A DNA stretch of 51,589 nucleotides, from contig MGMF01000015.1 of assembly GCA_001796335.1 (NCBI GenBank), positions 1 through 51,589 of the forward strand, in the 5' to 3' direction. Shown one piece after another: positions 7,602 to 15,073 of the stretch. A program made the position numbers and the translations under genes. The notes under the pieces are model-generated. The model was not told where the DNA came from and did no database searches. It saw only the letters and a list, made by a program, of their open reading frames with translations. The DNA is from Chloroflexi bacterium GWB2_49_20. GTDB lineage: Bacteria; Chloroflexota; Anaerolineae; Anaerolineales; Villigracilaceae. The first letter of the stretch is position 1, and every line of letters begins with the position of its first letter.

Positions 7602-8042
7602 ATGTTTGACGGTCAAAACTGGTACTCCATGAAAGATGGAAACGCCACAGCAAGGAACTTTTTTGATAAACATTATTCACGCCATTTTTATCAGGATGGC
7701 CGCAGACCAAAATTGTTTGTTGGTCCTGGCGAGAAAATGGTGCTAATGACTTCTGATTTTAAGGCTCTTTTCATTTGGAGAAAATTCATTAGCAAGAATG
7801 GGCAAAAAGGAATAAACTGTGCCGTCTTCCGAAATGAAAGTTATATGCTTTCAAGTACATTGATTTTGGAAGCTGAAAAGCTGGCATGGGATAAATGGCC
7901 GATGGAACGTTTATATACCTACGTGAATCCAAGAAAAATAACTTCCACAAATCCGGGCTATTGTTTCCTAAAAGCTGGCTGGCGTAAATGCGGAATAACG
8001 AAGGCCAAAAAATTAATAATACTAGAGAAAGAATTTGAATAA
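7602..8042 (+). CDS. Mom/GNAT-like protein (possible DNA-modification acyltransferase)
   Basis: 146 residues, ribosome site AGGAAG before ATG. Motifs seen: KHYSRHF near the N-terminus, FVGPGEKMVLMT, ALFIWRKF, INCAVFRNES, SSTLILEAEKLAW, RLYTYVNPRKI and NPGYCFLKAGWRKCG. This order (KHYS, then FRNE, then S.LI.EA, then a Gly-Trp near the end) is like the GNAT-fold group that includes phage Mu Mom, which modifies adenine to protect phage DNA. The resemblance is by eye and the substrate is unknown. It lies inside the virion cluster and its codon use is more AT-rich than the capsid gene, so it may be a later addition. Confidence 0.5.
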   Translation: MFDGQNWYSMKDGNATARNFFDKHYSRHFYQDGRRPKLFVGPGEKMVLMTSDFKALFIWRKFISKNGQKGINCAVFRNESYMLSSTLILEAEKLAWDKWPMERLYTYVNPRKITSTNPGYCFLKAGWRKCGITKAKKLIILEKEFE

Positions 8043-8167
8043 ATGAATATTCCAATTAAGACGCTATTGAAGTTCTTCCCCAAAAGTTCTTTCTTTGTGT
8101 CTTGGTGTCTTGGTGGTAAATTTTTTTCGTCCATCGTATATCGTCAACCGACTAACAGGAGGTTCCC

Positions 8168-8788
8168 ATGTCTGCAATCGCCGCATATAGAACAAAAATT
8201 CTCGCCCTGCTGGATGACCCTACCATACAGCGCTTCACCAGCGCGCAGATCGATGCTGCCCTGGTCTACGCAGTCGAAGAATATTCCCGCTGCAAACCCC
8301 TCGTCCGCTCTTACTCACTGGACAGCACCGGAGCACAGCGCATCACGTTACCGGCTGACTTTTCTTCCTTCTCAATTGTCAGGGTTGAATGGGTCAGGGA
8401 TGACTTCCACACCGATGAAGTCCCGTTCTATACCTACATGCAGGACGAGCAATGGATCCTCGAAACTTGTAATGTGACAATTCCCCTGGGTGAAGTTCTA
8501 GCGCTCACCTATTACTGCATGCACACCATCGATGGACTTGCATCGGCAGCCGGTACGACCATACCGGACACAGACGAAGACCTGGTAGTGTTGGGGGCAG
8601 CCGGTGAAGCCGCGCGCTCAAGAGCCATCTCCAAAACCGAGAGCAACAACCTCAACCCTGCTGAAGCTGAGCAGCTCACCGCCTTTGCACTCAGCATGTT
8701 GCACAAGTTCGAGCGCTCCCTCGGCAGGTATGAGACCGGCTACCAGACCGCCAGTTGGAACGACACCAGCATTGACAAGGCCTATTAG
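8168..8788 (+). CDS. Head-tail connector / adaptor-like phage protein
   Basis: 206 residues with AGGAGG eight bases before ATG 8168. The N-terminus (YRTKILALLDDPTIQRFTSA then IDAALVYAVEEYSR) is the typical helical start of head-completion adaptors such as gp6-like proteins, which form the ring below the portal. A beta-rich middle and an Ala/Glu-rich helical C-terminus (LVVLGAAGEAARSRAISK) follow, as in that group. Its position after capsid genes and before the tail gene agrees. No catalytic motif. Confidence 0.65.
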   Translation: MSAIAAYRTKILALLDDPTIQRFTSAQIDAALVYAVEEYSRCKPLVRSYSLDSTGAQRITLPADFSSFSIVRVEWVRDDFHTDEVPFYTYMQDEQWILETCNVTIPLGEVLALTYYCMHTIDGLASAAGTTIPDTDEDLVVLGAAGEAARSRAISKTESNNLNPAEAEQLTAFALSMLHKFERSLGRYETGYQTASWNDTSIDKAY

Positions 8789-9137
8789 ATTATCCTGGAT
8801 AAATTTGATGGTGGGACAAAATAGCGCAGATCCAGCTGGTGATATCGAACCTTTTAGCCCATAAATGGGGCAGAAAAGGAAATCCGAAGATCCTTTTTTG
8901 CCCCAAGTGGGACGATTTATTAACAAGGTGAAACATGATCTCAGTAGGGGCGGGGTTTCCCCGCCCTGATTTATTGGGCAATTATATTCTTGACAAACCC
9001 AATTTTGTCCTTCTTTGTGCCTTTGTGTCCTGGTGGTTAAATCTTTCCCGTCCTGTTTTATTGTTCCTCGTTGTTTTCTCATTTTGTCCTTCTTCGTGTC
9101 TTTGTGGTTAAATCTTTCTTGTTGAAACGGAGTTCCC
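8789..9137 (+). repeat. Spacer with repeats and duplicated start of tail gene
   Basis: No convincing full gene. A short frame at 8865-8969 (34 codons, starts MGQKRKSEDPFLPQVGRF) runs into the palindromic repeat and could be a remnant. ATGATCTCAGT occurs at 8935-8945 behind AAGGTG and again at 9138-9148, where it opens the tail gene. Between the two lie a GTAGGGGC palindrome (8943-8965) and two CTTTGTG repeats (9010-9041, 9085-9113). Confidence 0.6.
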
Positions 9138-11237
9138 ATGATCTCAGTTAACGCCAACCTCTTAGCCGCCTCCGAAAAAGGCACCGGCATACCCATCTTC
9201 ACCATCGAACTATTCCACTATCTCCCAGGTGGATGGATCAGCTCAGGCAGCTTCGATGTGATCCAGGCCAAACTTACCCGCCTCAAGTACACCATCCGCG
9301 TGCATGAAAACTTGGTGGGAGATCCTTACATTCTGACCACCGCAGGCGCACCCTACGCCATCACGGTCAGGCGTGGCTTGAACGTGGCTGGAACAGACTA
9401 TACCTACACATCCAGGAAGTATTTTGTTTCGGTCGCTTCCTACCTGGCCAACGAAGGCTACACCGAATTGATAGCGGACTTGCTGCCAGCCATTGCCATC
9501 AGGGGCATCGCCGCAGACGTGGCCGCCGCCACGGTCATTGACAATGCTCTCACTTCGGTTCTGGTCACGGATTATGCCCAGGACAACACACGCGATTGTT
9601 GGTACACCTGGCAGTTCTATCCCACCACCAAGACCCTCGACCTGTTCGACGCGCGCAGTCTCTCGCCTCTGTTGGCAACCAAATACTTTGCCTACCTGTT
9701 CCCCAGGTCAACCGGATTGTATGTCTACAATGTCCCTTCCAACTTCGAGAACGGGGAAGATGGCGCCTACATCCCCTTTTCCCATGCCCGCGTCAAGTCT
9801 GTGGTTGCATCCGACAAGTATCTTAACCTTTCCTGGGTGAGTGAGACCGGCAAGAATTACATGACGCGTGCCGCCGAATATGCCTATCATTATCTGGGCT
9901 TTATTGCAGACGCAGTTAATCCCATCACGGTAGGGAACTTCACAGAATGGGGACAGGTCTTCACCCGCCACACCTACGAGATCCACCAGAGACCCGACTT
10001 CCGATTGGAGCAAGGCGATCTGCTTACCCTGTCATTGGATGATTATGGTCATGTGCGCTGCATTGAACTGACGGAGATTTACAAGACCGGCAAAAATCCG
10101 GAATGGACGCAGATCATCACGCAGCTACCCCATCACCCACAAGCCGGTTCAGCCAGGATAGGCGATTTCCCCGACAATCCGGAACCCAAACCCACCGCCT
10201 CAAACGTACTGCTCGCCACCGGCAACTTCACCCAATTGCTCAGTCCCGCAGATTCGGATGTTCAAGCCGCCATGGACACGATTGACAATCTGGCCTACTT
10301 CCTCAAGATGGCCAATGGTGGCATCATAGGACAGACCGCCGGACCGCAGATCAAATTCGATGACACCCAAAATGAACTTGAGATTTCAAATGCAAACGTC
10401 GGCATCGGCACACCTTCACCAGACACTTTACTGCACTTACTCTCGGCAGTCTCAGCCGAACCTACCATCAAACTTGAGAACACCAATGCGGATAATAATG
10501 CCCCAAGTCTATATTTCTATAAGAATTCAGCCAGCCCATTGAATGCAGACTATATCGGTTTTCTCTCTTTTTACGGCAAGGATGATGCAGGTACTATACT
10601 CCGTCATGCTTTGATCAGTGTTCAAATGGCGGACGCTTCCGCCGGTGCAACGGTTACAAGACTGACGATCAAGGGCATGGTCAGTGGGGTGGACACAGCC
10701 GCTTTTACGATTGTAAATGGCAAGGTCGGCATCAACACAACAGCACCCGCCGCCCAACTCGCCATCAATGGCGGCCTGCACGTGGGCGGAGACAGTGACC
10801 CAGGCGACAATAATCTCCTGGTGGATGGGACTTTACAAACTACCGGGGACATTCTCATCGATGTAACTGCCAATGCCGTCTTTCGCTTCCTGATTTCCAG
10901 TGTGGAACAGGGAGCATTTTACTGTCTGACCACAGATGATAATTTCAACATCCGCGCCACCAAAGCCACAGGCAAATTGACTTTCAGGACCGGCGGAAGT
11001 ACGGTCAGGATGACCATCGATGCAGCCGGTAAAGTAGGAATTGCAGACGCCGCTCCTGCAGAAATGTTGGATGTGACCGGCAATGCCAATGTGACCGGTG
11101 TCTACAAGGTGGATGATGTGCAGGTGGTCGGCAACCAGGGAGCAGCAGTCGCCAACGCCACGGATGCAGCTTCCGTCATCGCCCGCCTGAATGATCTCCT
11201 GGCTCGTCTTCGCACGCATGGGTTGATCGCTACCTAA
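9138..11237 (+). CDS. Phage tail / fibre-like protein with C-terminal VGIGT-type repeats
   Basis: 699 residues, ATG after ACGGAG. Residues about 1-350 form a mixed domain with many aromatic residues (tail baseplate or hub-like; no catalytic motif recognised). Residues about 410-670 hold three copies of a beta-repeat motif: NVGIGTPSPDTLLHL, KVGINTTAPAAQLAI and KVGIADAAPAEMLDV, which are frequent in trimeric tail fibres and adhesins. A C-terminal helix (ASVIARLNDLLARLRTHGLI) may trimerise. As the longest gene and the last of the cluster it probably forms the host-contact or distal part. No separate tape-measure gene was found. Confidence 0.7.
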   Translation: MISVNANLLAASEKGTGIPIFTIELFHYLPGGWISSGSFDVIQAKLTRLKYTIRVHENLVGDPYILTTAGAPYAITVRRGLNVAGTDYTYTSRKYFVSVASYLANEGYTELIADLLPAIAIRGIAADVAAATVIDNALTSVLVTDYAQDNTRDCWYTWQFYPTTKTLDLFDARSLSPLLATKYFAYLFPRSTGLYVYNVPSNFENGEDGAYIPFSHARVKSVVASDKYLNLSWVSETGKNYMTRAAEYAYHYLGFIADAVNPITVGNFTEWGQVFTRHTYEIHQRPDFRLEQGDLLTLSLDDYGHVRCIELTEIYKTGKNPEWTQIITQLPHHPQAGSARIGDFPDNPEPKPTASNVLLATGNFTQLLSPADSDVQAAMDTIDNLAYFLKMANGGIIGQTAGPQIKFDDTQNELEISNANVGIGTPSPDTLLHLLSAVSAEPTIKLENTNADNNAPSLYFYKNSASPLNADYIGFLSFYGKDDAGTILRHALISVQMADASAGATVTRLTIKGMVSGVDTAAFTIVNGKVGINTTAPAAQLAINGGLHVGGDSDPGDNNLLVDGTLQTTGDILIDVTANAVFRFLISSVEQGAFYCLTTDDNFNIRATKATGKLTFRTGGSTVRMTIDAAGKVGIADAAPAEMLDVTGNANVTGVYKVDDVQVVGNQGAAVANATDAASVIARLNDLLARLRTHGLIAT

Positions 11238-11501
11238 GCACTGACCAGCCCTGACGCGGGTTCGTAACCCTCACAGCCCGTCCCTTTGCCCCCCTCCTCA
11301 AACGTGGGGCACGGGGCGGGCTTGTGTTTCGGGACTTGGCGCGGCTCAGGCCAAGGGCACGGGCGGGTTTTGAAGGTGCTTAACTCGCTCCCCTGCGACC
11401 TCCCGCCAAAAGCATGCGGGATCTGCGACCGCCAAAAGCATGCGGGACCTAAGGCGGGCATCCTGCTTACTAAACCCCGCCACAACCTGCGGGACAATGC
11501 T

Positions 11502-11563
11502 ATAATCCCGTATGTCTCAGACGGGATAATCCCGTATGTTCCTGACGGGATAATCCCGTCAGG
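11502..11563 (+). repeat. 24-bp tandem repeat
   Basis: Units ATAATCCCGTATGTCTCAGA+CGGG at 11502-11525 and ATAATCCCGTATGTTCCTGA+CGGG at 11526-11549, then a partial unit to 11563. Other parts of 11240-11500 carry GC-rich palindromic repeats (for example CCGCCAAAAGCATGCGGGA twice at about 11402 and 11430) and no gene. Confidence 0.8.
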
Positions 11564-11567
11564 TTTT
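11541..11567 (+). terminator. Terminator-like hairpin downstream of capsid cluster
   Basis: CCTGACGGG (11541-11549) pairs with CCCGTCAGG (11555-11563) over the loop ATAAT, followed by TTTT. It is built from the last unit of the tandem repeat and is the first likely stop for transcription of the virion genes. Confidence 0.5.
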
Positions 11568-11646
11568 GACAGAATAAGGTTGATGGTTGCCCGCATTACG
11601 GGCAGCAGAGGGAGTGCATGAGATGAGAAGTGGAGATCACAGCGGC

Positions 11647-11844
11647 ATGAAGGCCATTCTTTTATTCCTGGTTGGGGTTCTGATACTCTTTTCGATCGGA
11701 TACTACATCAATAAGGGTGTATGCGATGCCAAGACAAGCGACATTGGCTTCGCCCACCGCTTCTCGATCATGGGGAATTGTCAAATTGAGATCACACCCG
11801 GGCATTGGATCCCCCTCGATAATTACTATTTCCAGCAGCAATAG
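11647..11844 (+). CDS. Small single-pass membrane protein
   Basis: 65 residues from ATG 11647, with GGAG about 10 bases upstream (in-frame ATG 11623 is an alternative). Residues 2-20 form one hydrophobic helix; the outer part has two Cys (GVCDAK and MGNCQ) that could pair, then QIEITPGHWIPLDNYYF. Short bacterial and phage membrane proteins ending in a PGxWIPLDNYR-like motif are known to me but have no function assigned. It stands alone after the virion cluster. Confidence 0.6.
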   Translation: MKAILLFLVGVLILFSIGYYINKGVCDAKTSDIGFAHRFSIMGNCQIEITPGHWIPLDNYYFQQQ

Positions 11845-11956
11845 GAATAAGGATGTTGGGTTTCGCTGGATCATGGGCAGGGTAGGGTCATAGTTGATTC
11901 GCTCCCCTGCCTCCTGTGGAGACCTTCGGCGGGCAATATGCTTACTCTTCTACTCA

Positions 11957-13099
11957 TCATTCGAAGATATCCAGATAATTCTTGTAATAGTAAAGTTGGC
12001 CGTATTTAAGATCTGGATCTTTCTTTTGTAGAATGCCTTGATCGATGAAGCGTTCAATAACTTTTTGTGCTCCAGGTATGGAAAATCCTGTCCATTTACT
12101 TATTGTGGAGATACTTACAATAGGTTGTATAAAAAGATTGGGTAAGACAACAGCAGCGCTCTCTGCAGCGCGCTTGCCTAGACCAGCCATCTTTACAAGG
12201 TCTTGTTCCCGCAGTTTAGTGATCTTCGCAACAGTTTCAACGGCTTCTCCTGCGATTTCAATTACACCATCCAGGAAAAATTCAATCCATTTGTCAACCA
12301 ACCCATTATGGTAATCTTCCAGGCGGTTGATATAAATCTCTTTATGCTTCTTAAAATAACTGGATAGATACAATACAGGCTCTTCCAGGTATCCGACCTG
12401 CCATAAATAAAAGGTAATTAACATTCGACCCGTTCGGCCATTTCCGTCAAGGAAAGGGTGAATGATCTCGAACTGTGAATGAATTAACGCAGCTTTGATA
12501 ATGGGAGGAACCATGTCTTTGGAATGGATGAAATCTTCGAGTTGCGCCAGTGATGTTTTCATCACCTCCACTGGAGGTGGAACAAACCGGGCATTATCCG
12601 GCCGAGTGCCGTCCAACCAGTTCTGACTGGTGCGAAATTTCCCCGGATTTGAAAACTGGGTAACCCGGGCTTGATCCATTAACTCCTTATGAAGCTCACG
12701 GATGAATCGCAAAGAGATCGGGAATTTATCTTCTTTTACCCGTTGCATTCCAAATTTTAATGCCTTGATGTAGTGCAAAATATCATCTACATCTGGTGAA
12801 ACAGCTTCTCTGGATTTGACTTCTGCTTCGATTGCATCTATCATGGTTGCTTTGGTACCTTCGATTTGACTGGAAGCAGCAGCATCTTTCCGCAGATACA
12901 TAAGGAGGAAGAAATATAAATCCGGTAATAATCGGGTTATTCCATCCAGCTTACCGAGAAGTCTTACCGCTTCAAGGCTCTTTTGAATCACAGTTGCCTC
13001 AAAATGATAACCACCCACTGGGGGAAAAGGACCAGGGATGAACGCCGTGAACCCACCTGGTTGAGGTTGGAAATTACCGATCATGTATTTTTTTGTCAT
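11957..13099 (-). CDS. Fic-domain protein (adenylyltransferase family)
   Basis: 380 residues. The Fic active-site motif HPFLDGNGRTGR starts at His214; Fic proteins move AMP or similar groups from nucleotides to Ser/Thr/Tyr of target proteins. An intrinsic inhibitory helix motif is present N-terminally, S76-x3-E80-G81 (SSQIEG), which makes this a self-inhibited class II type. The C-terminal part (ISTISKWTGFSIPGAQKVIE) looks like a winged-helix DNA-binding domain. Length and domain order match the common stand-alone Fic proteins with a DUF4172-like/Fic_N region. No separate antitoxin gene is next to it. Confidence 0.9.
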   Translation of the reverse strand: MTKKYMIGNFQPQPGGFTAFIPGPFPPVGGYHFEATVIQKSLEAVRLLGKLDGITRLLPDLYFFLLMYLRKDAAASSQIEGTKATMIDAIEAEVKSREAVSPDVDDILHYIKALKFGMQRVKEDKFPISLRFIRELHKELMDQARVTQFSNPGKFRTSQNWLDGTRPDNARFVPPPVEVMKTSLAQLEDFIHSKDMVPPIIKAALIHSQFEIIHPFLDGNGRTGRMLITFYLWQVGYLEEPVLYLSSYFKKHKEIYINRLEDYHNGLVDKWIEFFLDGVIEIAGEAVETVAKITKLREQDLVKMAGLGKRAAESAAVVLPNLFIQPIVSISTISKWTGFSIPGAQKVIERFIDQGILQKKDPDLKYGQLYYYKNYLDIFE

Positions 13100-13291
13100 T
13101 TTGTTTATATCTCACAGGCAAATATTAACCAAGTATAGCAGATAGTTTATATTCATTCAAGCAATAGAAACAAGTATTCCAGTAAGTAAGCAGGTTGGGT
13201 TGAGCGGGTCTGACAATGGAAATGCCATCTCACAGAAGAGCGCATCGTACCCGCCCGTAGGGCATGCAGGGTGAAACCCAACATTCGGGCT
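13100..13291. repeat. Intergenic stretch with GTTGGGTT-type repeat
   Basis: Contains AGCAGGTTGGGTTGAGC at about 13188 and GAAACCCAACATT at about 13272, arms of a dispersed inverted repeat also seen near 14655, 21745 and 21940. Nothing else recognised. Confidence 0.55.
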
Positions 13292-14035
13292 TTATTGGGC
13301 GGTTTCCAATTTTATTTGTTCTCTGGTAAGTATTGATAAAGTTTCAGGAAGCAGGATCTTTCGGATCTGTTGAAACTTGTTATTGGGCAAAAGTGTATTC
13401 AGATCTTCATTGATTATTGTTTGGTTACCATGTTCTTTTATAAAATCGATTAATTTTCTGAAATAATCCTTTGGTTCAAGTCTGGTTCTTTCCTGGATAA
13501 CAGGTGTGTGGTAGGAATACCCGTGGATAAAAAAGTTGTGGATATCGTAAATATCTCTTCCAGCAATGGTCTGATGCAATTCAAATCGGTCTGTAACCGC
13601 TACCAATTTATTGGCAAACATCGTTTCTATAGTCTGGCTATTCATCAGCCGGTCAACTTCTGTAAAGTACTGTACTTTGTATTGGTTGGCATTAACCACC
13701 AGATTGCTGCCACTTATTTTCATGCTGTTACGCTTACCCGGATCGTTAGGATAACGCAATTGAAAAAACAAGACCTTATCAAACTCTCCGGAAATTTTTA
13801 ACCCCAGGTAGTCAAATACCTGGTGAAATTCATTCCGTAAAATAATTTCATCTGCATTTTTCAAAACATCAAAATCCAAATCGACTGAGTACCGATCCAA
13901 ATATCCAAGCATATTGGCGCAGGTACCGCCCTTGAAAGCCAGGTTATGGGCAAGCACAGGTCGGTCAATAATTTCCATTAAGAGCCTGTTTAGATAGGAC
14001 TTATGAAGGATATCTTCTGGTCTTAATTCCAGCAT
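13292..14035 (-). CDS. abiEii: AbiEii-type nucleotidyltransferase toxin
   Basis: 247 residues. FKGGTCANML (from Phe35) followed by SVDLDFDV (D52, D54) is the GG(T/S)...DxD core of the DNA polymerase-beta fold nucleotidyltransferases of the AbiEii/AbiGii family. The family acts as the toxin of type IV toxin-antitoxin systems; related enzymes add nucleotides to tRNA. The start overlaps the upstream abiEi gene by 13 bases, so the two are translated as one unit. Length agrees with the family. Confidence 0.85.
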   Translation of the reverse strand: MLELRPEDILHKSYLNRLLMEIIDRPVLAHNLAFKGGTCANMLGYLDRYSVDLDFDVLKNADEIILRNEFHQVFDYLGLKISGEFDKVLFFQLRYPNDPGKRNSMKISGSNLVVNANQYKVQYFTEVDRLMNSQTIETMFANKLVAVTDRFELHQTIAGRDIYDIHNFFIHGYSYHTPVIQERTRLEPKDYFRKLIDFIKEHGNQTIINEDLNTLLPNNKFQQIRKILLPETLSILTREQIKLETAQ

Positions 14036-14565
14036 GGATAACCTACTTCTTTTTGAATAAATTTAACATTTTTAAAGTCAATGCTTTCGGGAACGTCAAA
14101 ATGGTATTTGGGGTTGAAATACAGCATATCCGCTACTGCCCTTTCGGTGGAGGCTACAAAAACTCCGTTTTGATTTAATATCCCGATGGGGTTATAAAGA
14201 TATTCTTCCTTGAGCTGCCTGAATAGAAACGAAAAATTTTCCACCGATATTTTCTTGGGAAGGGTACTGACAAAAGTATATGCATAGGTAGCCTGGGCAA
14301 TAATTCCCGCTTTAGCCAATACCGATTCGGTGCTCAAGTAGGTGTATCTGTGAATGATGGCTTTGCCCAGGTCCAGCGGATCCAGTTGTGAAAGGGGAAC
14401 TGTGGAATACAACCCTTTATAAATAGATACCAGCACCCCTTTTTGAACATAGCGCTTGATGGTGGTATAAAGGGTGTTTTTATTGGTGATATTCCATAGA
14501 AGAGCCAGATCATTGCTATGATATATTTTGCGGTCCAGCTTGATAAGTTCACTTATTCTGTACAT
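14023..14565 (-). CDS. abiEi: AbiEi-type antitoxin / transcriptional repressor
   Basis: 180 residues. The N-terminal half is a winged-helix domain (HSNDLALLWNITNKNTLYTT, then YVQKGVLVSIYKGLYSTVP), the typical start of AbiEi antitoxins, followed by a C-terminal domain with YTFVSTLPKK and STERAVADMLYF. It represses its own operon in known cases. The ATG at 14565 lies inside a perfect palindrome (14553-14580), which fits autoregulation. A leaderless or very short leader is likely. Confidence 0.8.
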   Translation of the reverse strand: MYRISELIKLDRKIYHSNDLALLWNITNKNTLYTTIKRYVQKGVLVSIYKGLYSTVPLSQLDPLDLGKAIIHRYTYLSTESVLAKAGIIAQATYAYTFVSTLPKKISVENFSFLFRQLKEEYLYNPIGILNQNGVFVASTERAVADMLYFNPKYHFDVPESIDFKNVKFIQKEVGYPCWN

Positions 14566-14580
14566 ATATGTACAGAATAA
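14553..14580. promoter_or_regulatory. Perfect 28-bp palindrome at abiEi start, probable operator
   Basis: The half-site is TTATTCTGTACATA and its exact reverse complement follows without spacer. It covers the abiEi start codon (14563-14565). This is where an autorepressor would bind. Confidence 0.75.
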
Positions 14581-15073
14581 TACAATTAAACAGACTTGTC
14601 AAGAGGAGCCTGATGGCAACACAGCGTACCTTTCTCCATGAGAAAGTAGTAAGCAGGCTGGGTTGAGCGAAACCCCCTCCCAACCCTCCCCCAAATCCGA
14701 AAATCAGGGCTTTGTTGGGAATCACCTGGGTGTATACCCTAAACAAAGTTTTTTTAAAAATCCAGAAAGACCGAGATCCTAAAAATTTCGAGAAAAAATT
14801 TTCAAGAAGACCGAGATCCTATAGTTTATACCTGATCTGAAAATAAATCGCCAGAACTTATGTTCTGGCACGTTCTGGGCAAGATAAATGGGGATTGATA
14901 ATTCTTAGGAAAAGGATAGGAAATTTTTAAAGACCCAAAGTTTGAATTTTTTTAGAATGATAGTGTGTTGTTGCTATTCAAGATTATTAATCATATACTA
15001 TACTTAATGTTGAAGTGGTATTTAAGTCAAATTGGTTCTATGCTAGGGGAATAATTATTGTGGAATAAAAATT
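14581..15073. repeat. Intergenic region with dispersed repeats
   Basis: AAGACCGAGATCCTA occurs twice, 14767-14781 and 14807-14821. 14650-14720 holds a CCTCCCCCAAATCC / GTTGGG repeat. From about 14880 the sequence turns strongly AT-rich and stays so to 17850. No gene seen. Confidence 0.6.

Noticed and set aside
14549-14746. 65-codon reverse ORF upstream of abiEi
   Set aside because: Overlaps the operator palindrome and a CCCCCAAATCC repeat; Gly-rich part is repeat-coded.
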